Source of the DNA: Brevundimonas sp. UBA2388
GTDB lineage: Bacteria; Pseudomonadota; Alphaproteobacteria; Caulobacterales; Caulobacteraceae
Assembly: GCA_002343425.1 (NCBI GenBank)
Contig: DDSO01000126.1
Span: forward strand, 16,255-21,363
Reading direction: 5' to 3'
DNA length: 5,109 nucleotides
The translations under genes were made by a program, and so were the position numbers. Below, one piece after another: positions 1-4,743 of this stretch. Below the pieces are notes generated by a model. The model was not told the origin of the DNA and made no database searches. It was given only the letters and a program-made list of their open reading frames with translations. How positions within the stretch are numbered: position 1 is the first letter of the stretch; the number at the start of each line of letters is the position of its first letter.

Positions 1-816
1 GCCGCGCATACCGACGCAGGCGCCGACCGGATCGATCGAGGAGTCGTTCGACAGCACGGCCATCTTGGCACGCGAACCGGCGTCGCGGGCGGCGGCGCGG
101 ATCTCGATCACGCCGTCGTAAACTTCCGGGACTTCCTGGGCGAACAGCTTGGCCATGAAGCCGGGGTGCGAGCGCGACAGCATGACCTGGGGGCCCTTGG
201 CCTCGGCGCGGACGTCATAGATGTAGGTGCGGATCCGGTCGCCGATGTTGAACACCTCGCGCGGGATGGAGTCGTTGCGGCGCATGATGCCCTCGCCCCG
301 GCCCAGATCGACGACGGTGTTGCCGTACTCGACCCGCTTGACGGTGCCGTTGACGATCTCGCCGACGCGGTCCTTGAACTCTTCGTACTGGTTGGCGCGC
401 TCGGCGTCGCGGACCTTGCCGGTCACGACCTGACGGGCCATCTGCGTCTGCACCCGGCCGAACTCGAACGGCGGCAGGTTCTCGATGTATTCCTTGCCGA
501 CGAAGGCTTCCGGATCGCGCTTGGAAGCGTCGGTCAGGCGGACCATTGCGCTGTCGTTGAATTCTTCCAGCTCGTCTTCCGGCTGCCAGTCGTCGGCGAC
601 GACGGTGACGTGACGGGTCAGCGCCATTTCGCCCGACTTGATGTCGATCTTGGCGCGGATGTCGTGATGGGCGCCGTAGCGCGACTTGGCGCCCTTCTGG
701 ATCGCCTCCTCGATCGCCTCGACGACGATCTCCTTGTCGATGTTCTTCTCGCGCGCGACCGCATCGGCGATCGTCAGCAGTTCGAGTCGGTTCGCGGAAA
801 CGCCGGCAACAGCCAT
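1..816 (-). CDS. nusA: Transcription termination/antitermination factor NusA (N-terminal part, 3' end outside window)
   Basis: NusA binds RNA polymerase and nascent RNA, promoting pausing and hairpin-dependent termination and acting in antitermination complexes. I translated 272 codons by hand; the frame stays open to base 1, so the C-terminus is missing. It opens MAVAGVSANRLELLTIADAV, the usual alphaproteobacterial NusA start. The N-terminal polymerase-binding domain covers about residues 1-130, with the family stretch KEIVVEAIEEAIQKGAKSRY at 28-47. The S1 RNA-binding domain is about 150-215 (GEIVNGTVKRVEYGNTVVDLG at 152-172, ending QVMLSRSHPGF at 210-220). KH1 begins near 230 and the window stops just after DPVGACVGMRG (262-272). 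The ATG at 816 follows GAGG with 8 bp spacing, lying in the end of rimP. The rimP stop is 3 bp upstream and in the same frame, so the two are almost certainly cotranscribed. infB would be expected downstream, outside the window. Identification is secure. Confidence 0.97.
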   Translation of the reverse strand, partial: MAVAGVSANRLELLTIADAVAREKNIDKEIVVEAIEEAIQKGAKSRYGAHHDIRAKIDIKSGEMALTRHVTVVADDWQPEDELEEFNDSAMVRLTDASKRDPEAFVGKEYIENLPPFEFGRVQTQMARQVVTGKVRDAERANQYEEFKDRVGEIVNGTVKRVEYGNTVVDLGRGEGIMRRNDSIPREVFNIGDRIRTYIYDVRAEAKGPQVMLSRSHPGFMAKLFAQEVPEVYDGVIEIRAAARDAGSRAKMAVLSNDSSIDPVGACVGMRG

Positions 817-819
817 GGT

Positions 820-1377
820 CTAGTCCTCGGTCTCTTCAGAGTTGTCGTTACGGGCGGCGCGCTTCTCGGCGCCCGCCTTCATCAGTTCGTCGGTCAGCAC
901 CAGTTTGGCGTCGACCAGCCATTCAAACGGGATCAGGGCGGTGTCCTCCTCGCCCTCCAGGTCCATGGCGACATTGTCGCCGTCGGTGCCGGCGATCATG
1001 CCCTTGAACCGCTTGCGGCCCTCGATCATGCGGTCGCTTTCCAGCCGCGCCTCATAGCCCTCGAACAGGTCGAAGTCGGACAGGCGGGTCAGCGGGCGGT
1101 CGACACCCGGCGACGACACTTCCAGCAGATATTCGCCGGCGATCGGATCGGCGGCGTCGAACACCTCCGACACGGCGCGGCTCAGGCGGGCGCACTCCTC
1201 GACGGCGATGTCGTGATCCGACGGGCGCTCGGCCATGATCTGCAGCCGCCGCCGCAGGGTGCCGCCCATCAGACGCACGCGCACGATGTCGAGGCCCAGG
1301 CTCTCCGCCACGGGTTCGATCAGCTCCAGCAGAGCGCGGTCTTCAACGGTCTTGGCCTTCAACGGGGCGCGGTCCAA
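820..1377 (-). CDS. rimP: Ribosome maturation factor RimP
   Basis: RimP is a cytoplasmic factor needed for assembly of the 30S ribosomal subunit. The 185-residue frame has the two-domain layout of the family (formerly DUF150): an alpha/beta N-terminal domain at about 12-96 with IVRVRLMGG (31-39) and RRLQIMAE (43-50), the hallmark [12 protein letters not shown] at 85-96, then an SH3-like barrel from about 97 with FKGMIAG (124-130) and [13 protein letters not shown] (149-161). The tail is acidic (EETED). The start is uncertain. No ATG or GTG lies between the upstream in-frame stop (1408-1410) and the conserved region; the candidates are TTG at 1377, directly against the U-tract of a terminator with no Shine-Dalgarno, and TTG at 1362 (giving [12 protein letters not shown]), which has only a weak GGA 10 bp upstream. 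The shorter form fits the usual RimP length at the N-terminus better. The gene ends TAG, then ACC, then the nusA ATG, the classic rimP-nusA pairing. Confidence 0.95.
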   Translation of the reverse strand: MDRAPLKAKTVEDRALLELIEPVAESLGLDIVRVRLMGGTLRRRLQIMAERPSDHDIAVEECARLSRAVSEVFDAADPIAGEYLLEVSSPGVDRPLTRLSDFDLFEGYEARLESDRMIEGRKRFKGMIAGTDGDNVAMDLEGEEDTALIPFEWLVDAKLVLTDELMKAGAEKRAARNDNSEETED

Positions 1378-1378
1378 T

Positions 1379-1408
1379 AAAAAAGCGGCGGGCCAGACGG
1401 CCGCCGCT
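1379..1408 (-). terminator. Strong intrinsic terminator directly before rimP (likely attenuator)
   Basis: Read on the minus strand, AGCGGCGGCC (1408-1399) pairs with GGCCCGCCGCT (1394-1384) as a 10-bp stem with one bulged C and a GUCU tetraloop, followed at once by six U (1384-1379). The plus strand has no U-tract, so it works only in the rimP direction. It could end transcripts of the upstream membrane-protein gene, but it also lies between the best rimP promoter candidate (1451-1479) and the rimP start, so rimP-nusA transcription must pass through it. Confidence 0.8.
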
Positions 1409-1439
1409 CAAACGGCGCCGTTAGGACGCCGGTCTAACG
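1402..1439 (-). promoter_or_regulatory. rimP leader with a hairpin and possible antiterminator fold
   Basis: In the minus-strand RNA, CGUUAG (1439-1434) and CUAACG (1424-1419) form a perfect 6-bp stem with a 9-nt loop. Immediately after, CGCCG (1417-1413) can pair with CGGCG (1406-1402) around a 6-nt loop. This second pairing uses bases of the 5' arm of the terminator (1408-1399), so the two folds exclude each other. A perfect 12-bp DNA palindrome, AACGGCGCCGTT (1411-1422), overlaps the junction and could instead be a protein site. The pairings are seen directly; a regulatory role is inferred. High GC makes chance pairings common, and the 5-bp alternative is much weaker than the terminator. 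Confidence 0.4.
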
Positions 1440-1450
1440 ATGTGGGACGG

Positions 1451-1479
1451 CGTATAGCGCCGGCGGCAGGCCTTGTCAG
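1451..1479 (-). promoter_or_regulatory. Putative sigma70-type promoter for rimP-nusA
   Basis: On the minus strand CTGACA (1479-1474, five of six matches to TTGACA) is followed after exactly 17 bp by TATACG (1456-1451, four of six to TATAAT). The longer string GCTATACG also partly resembles the Caulobacter housekeeping -10. The -35 box overlaps the TGA stop of the upstream membrane-protein gene. Initiation would fall near 1444, giving a leader of roughly 65-80 nt that carries the hairpin and the terminator. Confidence 0.5.
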
Positions 1480-1970
1480 CCCCTCTTGGCGAAGGCGGCG
1501 TAGATCAGACCGGCGGCGGCGCCCGAAAGAAGCAGGCTGGAGACCAACCACCACTCCTGGCGGTTTGCACCGGGAGCCCCCAGGTCGGTGGCCCAAGGGG
1601 CGAAAAACATCGTCACGCCGGGCGACAGCATGGCCGTTCCGAATCCGGTCAGCACATACAGGCCGGCGGCCAGCATGCCGCCAGCCATGAACACGAGCGG
1701 CGTCGACTTTGCGCGCCACGGCATCCGCTGGATTACCGACAGCACCAGGCCGCCGAAAATCAGGCTCGGAACTGCTCCCCAAAATGATGCGATCAGCAAA
1801 AGGAGCAGAAAGTTTCCAACCAGCCTCCCGAGGCCACCGGCCCCGACGACCGACTCCGTCAGGCCCATGCCAACGTAGAAGAGCGCCAGCGCAATACCGG
1901 GAGCGAGTAGCGCGGCGACAATAAAACCACTGCCGTCGAGCGGCGGCTTGTTCTTCCCTGATTGAGCCAA
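1476..1970 (-). CDS. Uncharacterised four-helix integral membrane protein
   Basis: I do not recognise the family. From the TTG at 1970 the product is 164 residues: a short polar N-terminus, then four hydrophobic segments at about 16-36, 50-80 (long, with LVGNFLLLLLIASFWGAVPSL), 91-113 and 140-160, ending AAFAKRG. This indicates an inner-membrane protein. The basic RMPWRAK loop after helix 2 suggests a cytoplasmic turn. The TTG start is chosen because a perfect GGAGG lies 8 bp upstream; a GTG at 2009 would add 13 residues but has no clear ribosome binding site. Base composition is lower than its neighbours (about 55-67% GC per 60-base row in 1741-1980), which may mean later arrival or weaker selection. 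It is divergent from the phosphatase gene, and its stop codon overlaps the -35 of the rimP promoter. Shadow frames exist here, but the clear membrane pattern and the ribosome binding site support this one. Confidence 0.8.
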   Translation of the reverse strand: MAQSGKNKPPLDGSGFIVAALLAPGIALALFYVGMGLTESVVGAGGLGRLVGNFLLLLLIASFWGAVPSLIFGGLVLSVIQRMPWRAKSTPLVFMAGGMLAAGLYVLTGFGTAMLSPGVTMFFAPWATDLGAPGANRQEWWLVSSLLLSGAAAGLIYAAFAKRG

Positions 1971-1978
1971 GCCTCTTA

Positions 1979-1983
1979 CCTCC
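1979..1983 (-). promoter_or_regulatory. Shine-Dalgarno GGAGG that decides the membrane-protein start
   Basis: GGAGG on the minus strand sits 8 bp before a TTG codon at 1970-1968. The alternative GTG at 2009 lacks such a site, so the shorter product beginning MAQSGKNKPPLDGSG is preferred. A TTGACG, matching the Caulobacter -35, lies at 2016-2011, but I see no convincing -10 after it. Confidence 0.6.
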
Positions 1984-2040
1984 GGACGCCACGGTCGCGC
2001 GTCATCCACCCGTCAAGCAGCGCGGGCGACGGTTGCCAAT

Positions 2041-2063
2041 CTGTTCCGGCAAAGCCAGAACAG
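2041..2063. repeat. Inverted repeat between divergent genes, just before the phosphatase start
   Basis: CTGTTC (2041-2046) and GAACAG (2058-2063) are perfect inverted repeats. Inside them GGC (2048-2050) pairs with GCC (2054-2056), leaving one C/A mismatch and an AAA loop. No T-tract follows on either strand, so it is not a typical terminator. It ends 7 bp before the ATG at 2071, where a Shine-Dalgarno would sit, and lies about 30-70 bp upstream of the divergent membrane-protein gene. It may be an operator or an mRNA hairpin that limits translation of the phosphatase. Confidence 0.5.
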
Positions 2064-2070
2064 ACCCCGC

Positions 2071-2565
2071 ATGAAAATCCACTGGATCGGTCTCGACACC
2101 CGCGGGCGTCTGGGAATTTCGCGAAAGCCTGACGGGGGCGAGGCGCTGGACGGGCAGATGGCGCGGCTGGCGCACGGCATGGTCGATCATGTGGTCAGCC
2201 TGCTCGAGCCGGCGGAGGCCGCCGAGCTGGGTCTGGCCGACGAGGGGGCGGCGGCGGCGAGGCACGGCGTCGGCTTCTACAATTTCCCGATCACAGACCA
2301 TGGCGTCCCGGCTGACCCCGTCTACTACCGGCGGGTCGCCACCACCATCGAGCGCCGGCTGAACGCCGGTCAGACGATCGTAATCCACTGCCGGGCCGGG
2401 CTGGGACGCGCCCCGTCCCTCGCCATCGCGGCCCTGATCGAGGGCGGGCTTCATCCCGACGAGGCCATTCTGAGGGTCGGCAAGGCCCGGGGCCGACCCG
2501 TGCCGGAGACTGACGAGCAGCTGGCGTTCCTCCGCGATTTCGCCGCCGGGCTGGGGAGGGTCTGA
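2071..2565 (+). CDS. CDKN3-like dual-specificity/tyrosine phosphatase family protein
   Basis: This 164-residue soluble protein is a cysteine-based phosphatase of the DSP/CDKN3 type. The signature loop HCRAGLGRA is at 106-114, with nucleophile Cys107 and phosphate-binding Arg113 in the C-x5-R arrangement. The general-acid loop is FPITDHGVP (72-80), with Asp76 the likely acid. Both catalytic elements and the following helix (PSLAIAALIEGGLHPDEAI) are in the expected order, and the C-terminal segment ARGRPVPETDEQLAFLRDF (139-157) resembles the end of the DSP fold. The residue after Arg113 is Ala, where most members have Ser or Thr that assists phosphate release, so turnover may be reduced. No signal peptide or membrane segment is visible. 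The start ATG lacks a clear Shine-Dalgarno and follows a hairpin. The gene ends 7 bp from the convergent DUF1993 gene. Substrate unknown. Confidence 0.88.
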   Translation: MKIHWIGLDTRGRLGISRKPDGGEALDGQMARLAHGMVDHVVSLLEPAEAAELGLADEGAAAARHGVGFYNFPITDHGVPADPVYYRRVATTIERRLNAGQTIVIHCRAGLGRAPSLAIAALIEGGLHPDEAILRVGKARGRPVPETDEQLAFLRDFAAGLGRV

Positions 2566-2572
2566 GGCCGGC

Positions 2573-3076
2573 TCAGATCAGCTCGATCTGCCCCAGGAAG
2601 TCGCGCTTGCCCAGCGGCACACCCAGATGGCGCAGCAGGGCATAGGCCATCGACAGGTGGAAGTAGAAGTTCGGCAGGGCGAAGCTGGTCAGATATCCCT
2701 GACCCTCGAAATTGAGCTCGACGCCCGGGAACCTGAGTTCAATCCGGCGGGTCTCGCCCCCCGCGAAGGCAGCGGCCTCGACGCCCTCGATGAAGGCGAT
2801 CGACAGGGCGACCGTCGCCTTGAGTTCCGCCAGGCATGCCTCGGCGTCATCGGTTTTCGGCCAGGGCTGGTCGGTCAGACGGGCCACACAGCTGCGGGCC
2901 GAGAAGGCCGCCATGCGGACCTGATCCGGGAATGGCCGCATGTCCGGCGCCAGCCGCGCCTCCATCAGGGCCGCCTCCTCGAGGCCCGATTCCGCCGCCC
3001 GGTCGATCAATCCGGACAGGACGTTCAAACCGCGCAGGAACATGGAAGTCGAGACATGGTCGAGGGTGAGGCTCAT
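2573..3076 (-). CDS. DUF1993 family protein
   Basis: This 167-residue cytoplasmic protein matches my memory of the DUF1993 family, helical proteins related to the DinB fold whose function is not established. The diagnostic part is the C-terminal block at about 128-162, containing YLTSFALPNFYFHLSMAYA and then LLRHLGVPLGKRDFLG. The N-terminus begins MSLTLDHVSTSMFLRGLNVL, and a region with MRPFPDQVRMAAF (46-58) is also typical. The length is normal for the family. The ATG at 3076 has AAGGGA 7 bp upstream, a good ribosome binding site. The gene is convergent with the phosphatase (7-bp gap) and divergent from bioY (107 bp). Nothing in its neighbours indicates a substrate. Confidence 0.88.
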   Translation of the reverse strand: MSLTLDHVSTSMFLRGLNVLSGLIDRAAESGLEEAALMEARLAPDMRPFPDQVRMAAFSARSCVARLTDQPWPKTDDAEACLAELKATVALSIAFIEGVEAAAFAGGETRRIELRFPGVELNFEGQGYLTSFALPNFYFHLSMAYALLRHLGVPLGKRDFLGQIELI

Positions 3077-3183
3077 CGTTCAGTCCCTTGGCTACGGCGG
3101 TTTTCTGCGCCGGATCGCCGAAGATTTCCAGCCGACACCGCCAGGGTCTTGCCCCGTTCGGTCTGCCGTGGTTGGCGTCGGCC

Positions 3184-3723
3184 ATGATCGCGCACCCCGG
3201 CCTGCCGCTTCGCCTCGCCGCCGTCCCCGGCTTCGTCCTGCTGATCGCGGTCTGCGCCGGCCTGTCCGTGCCGATGTTCCCGGTGCCGATGACGATGCAG
3301 ACCTGGGCCGTGCTGCTGGCGGGCGTGGTTCTGGGATGGCGATGGGGCGGCGGCGCCGTCCTGTCGTATCTCGTCCTCGGGCTGACGGGGCTGCCGGTCT
3401 TCTCCGACGGCGCGTCGGGCGTCGCCCCGTTCACCGGACCAACCGCCGGCTATCTGCTCGCCTTTCCGCTCGCCGCCGCCGCGGCAGGGGTCCTTGCCGA
3501 GCAGGGCCGTTTGCGCGGTTTCATCCCCGCGTCGGCCTGGCTGTTCGGCCTGCACCTGTCGATTCTGGCGGTCGGGACCGGCTGGCTGGCGATCCGCATG
3601 GGCGTGCCGGTCGCGGTCGCCGCCGGCTTCACGCCCTTCCTGATCGGCGCCGCAGTCAAGTCGGGTCTGGTCGTCCTCGCCGCGCGCGCCCTGTCGGCGG
3701 CGCCGGGTTTCAGGCCCGCATGA
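3184..3723 (+). CDS. bioY: BioY, biotin-binding S component of an ECF-type transporter
   Basis: BioY is the membrane subunit that binds biotin for uptake, alone or with the energising subunits BioM and BioN. The 179-residue product is almost wholly hydrophobic, with about six segments, and carries the family pattern: SVPMFPVPMTMQTWAVLLAG at 28-47, the YLVLGLTGLPVFSDGASG stretch at 62-79 and the GPTAGYLLAFPL block at 85-96. The ATG at 3184 is chosen because it places the first membrane helix near the N-terminus. The frame stays open upstream to a TTG at 3088, but those residues look non-membrane and arbitrary. No strong Shine-Dalgarno precedes 3184, and no BioR-type operator (TTATCTATAA-like) is visible in 3077-3183. 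bioM and bioN are absent nearby, so it is a lone S component here. The gene overlaps the convergent trmB end by 14 bp. Confidence 0.93.
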   Translation: MIAHPGLPLRLAAVPGFVLLIAVCAGLSVPMFPVPMTMQTWAVLLAGVVLGWRWGGGAVLSYLVLGLTGLPVFSDGASGVAPFTGPTAGYLLAFPLAAAAAGVLAEQGRLRGFIPASAWLFGLHLSILAVGTGWLAIRMGVPVAVAAGFTPFLIGAAVKSGLVVLAARALSAAPGFRPA

Positions 3724-4405
3724 AGTCCAGAAAGATCGGCGGGGTGTCGCCCAGCTTCTTCTCTTCATAGCGGGTGACCACATGGTCGGCCGGGGCGGTG
3801 CGCCAGTCGTCGGCGGCCTCGGCCAGCCAGACCAGTCCCGGGGTGCGCTCGAACTTCTCCAGCGCCCATTCGGCATAGTCCTTCCAGTCCGTGACGAAGC
3901 GCAGCCCGCCGCCGGGCTTCAGCAGCCGCGCGATCTCCGCCGCCGTCTCGTCCTGCACCAGCCGGCGCTTGTTGTGCCGCGCCTTGTGCCAGGGGTCAGG
4001 GAACAGGATCATCACCCTGTCCAGCGAGGCGTCCGGCAGGGCGGTCATTACGTCGCGCGCGTCGTCGGCATGGAGGCGGACGTTCTGCAGCCCGCGCTCG
4101 TCGATATGGCGCAGGGCCGAGGCGACGCCGTTCAGGAAGGGCTCGCAGCCGATCATCAATGTGTCGGGATGGCGCGCCGCCTGTTCAGCCAGATGTTCGC
4201 CGCCGCCGAAGCCGATCTCCAGCCAGACGGCCTTCGCCCCGGGCATGAGGGTGGTCGGATCGATCGGCCCGGTTTTCGGATGAGGCAGGGCGATGCCGGG
4301 CAGCAGGGTGTCGAACAGCGCCGCCTGGCGCGGCTTGATGGCGCGCGACTTGATGCGGCCGAACGAGCGGAGCGGGCGGTGGGCGGGATCGTCGGAAGAG
4401 GACAT
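3710..4405 (-). CDS. trmB: tRNA (guanine-N7-)-methyltransferase
   Basis: TrmB transfers methyl from S-adenosylmethionine to N7 of guanine 46 in the tRNA variable loop. The 231-residue protein has the standard class I methyltransferase order: a basic N-terminus (FGRIKSRAIKPRQ, 15-27), the SAM-binding loop WLEIGFGGGEHL (61-72), CEP (87-89) after strand 2, HADDAR (112-117), the catalytic and tRNA-binding motif FPDPWHKARHNKRRL (135-149), and the C-terminal TRYEEKKLGDTPPIFLDF (211-228). All key residues appear intact. The ATG at 4405 has AAGG 6 bp upstream; a TATAAG overlapping it could also be a -10 giving a nearly leaderless message. It is transcribed in the same direction as metK, which makes its cofactor, but a plus-strand gene lies between them. 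Confidence 0.97.
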   Translation of the reverse strand: MSSSDDPAHRPLRSFGRIKSRAIKPRQAALFDTLLPGIALPHPKTGPIDPTTLMPGAKAVWLEIGFGGGEHLAEQAARHPDTLMIGCEPFLNGVASALRHIDERGLQNVRLHADDARDVMTALPDASLDRVMILFPDPWHKARHNKRRLVQDETAAEIARLLKPGGGLRFVTDWKDYAEWALEKFERTPGLVWLAEAADDWRTAPADHVVTRYEEKKLGDTPPIFLDFMRA

Positions 4406-4494
4406 GGGCGGCCTTATAGGCGGTCGGACGGTTGGCGCGAGTCCTTCACAGCGCCCGCCGCCTCCCCATGTTCTTCGGGCGCAGGGAGCAGAAC
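4406..4494. promoter_or_regulatory. Divergent intergenic region between trmB and the small membrane protein
   Basis: These 89 bp must serve both genes. On the trmB side, minus-strand TATAAG (4418-4413) ends 7 bp before the ATG, but no good -35 is found 17 bp upstream. On the other side, AGGGAG (4483-4488) is the ribosome binding site of the small gene. A single GAGTC (4439-4443) is present; GANTC is the target of the cell-cycle methylase CcrM in Caulobacterales, though such sites also occur by chance. Confidence 0.35.
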
Positions 4495-4743
4495 ATGGCG
4501 GACATCATCGGCTGGGGCGTGGGCCTGGCCCTGATCGGGCTGATCGTCTGGGCCACGGTCGCCATGGCGGGCGGCGGCGGGCGAGCGGCGTCGAAACGGC
4601 GCGGAGGCGGCGTGCAGATGATGGCGGCCATGCTGTTCGGTTTCGGCGCCGCGCTGGACCCGCCGCAACGGCATGTGGTCGAGGCCAAGGACGAGACGCC
4701 GAAGGGCTCGCCGGAAAGCGGCGAGCCCGGACTGGAGCCCTAG
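4495..4743 (+). CDS. Small membrane protein of unknown function
   Basis: I do not recognise this 82-residue protein. Residues 4-25 ([21 protein letters not shown], roughly) form a clear transmembrane helix near the N-terminus. A glycine-rich basic segment follows ([14 protein letters not shown], 26-39), then a second shorter hydrophobic stretch ([15 protein letters not shown], 40-54), then a charged tail (about 55-82) rich in Glu, Lys, Pro and Gly. It looks like a one- or two-helix inner-membrane protein with the basic loop on the cytoplasmic side. The ATG at 4495 is chosen because AGGGAG lies 6 bp upstream; an ATG at 4468 and a TTG at 4432 in frame lack such sites. It is convergent with metK, and the two stop codons overlap in CTAG. 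Codons for residues 70-78 lie in a perfect hairpin. The ribosome binding site and helix make it likely genuine. Confidence 0.7.
   Translation: MADIIGWGVGLALIGLIVWATVAMAGGGGRAASKRRGGGVQMMAAMLFGFGAALDPPQRHVVEAKDETPKGSPESGEPGLEP
4704..4728 (-). terminator. Perfect 10-bp hairpin just past the metK stop
   Basis: GGGCTCGCCG (4704-4713) and CGGCGAGCCC (4719-4728) are exact inverted repeats around a 5-nt loop. For metK transcripts it begins 11 nt after the stop codon, the right place for a terminator or a 3'-end stabiliser. The base run after the stem on that strand (UUC, then GGCG) is a poor U-tract, so intrinsic termination would be weak. On the plus strand it lies inside the last codons of the small membrane-protein gene, again with no U-tract. 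Confidence 0.5.

Noticed and set aside
166..1380. Long plus-strand frame of 404 codons opposite rimP and nusA
   Set aside because: It lies antisense to two secure genes and its composition (Asp, Val, Ala, Leu, His rich) is what a high-GC antisense frame gives. It shows no domain pattern and is a shadow.
1408..1992. Minus-strand frame of 194 codons overlapping the membrane-protein gene
   Set aside because: It is Arg- and Gly-rich without membrane or domain pattern; the other frame has four clear helices and a GGAGG-led start.
2033..2061. TTGCCA and a following -10 as a phosphatase promoter
   Set aside because: No hexamer at 16-18 bp spacing matches TATAAT in more than three places.
2563..2575. 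Near-palindrome spanning the phosphatase and DUF1993 stops as a bidirectional terminator
   Set aside because: Only about 4 bp can pair once a loop is allowed, with no T-tract on either side.
3088..3183. Longer bioY N-terminus starting at TTG 3088
   Set aside because: The extra 32 residues are polar and basic without family resemblance, and there is no ribosome binding site; ATG 3184 puts the first helix where BioY proteins have it.
3704..3718. CGGG/CCCG hairpin at the bioY-trmB overlap as a terminator
   Set aside because: The stem is only 4 bp with no T-tract; expected by chance at this GC.
3073..3876. Minus-strand frame across bioY and the trmB end
   Set aside because: Low-complexity Arg, Gln, Gly, Asp composition, antisense to the clearly recognised bioY.
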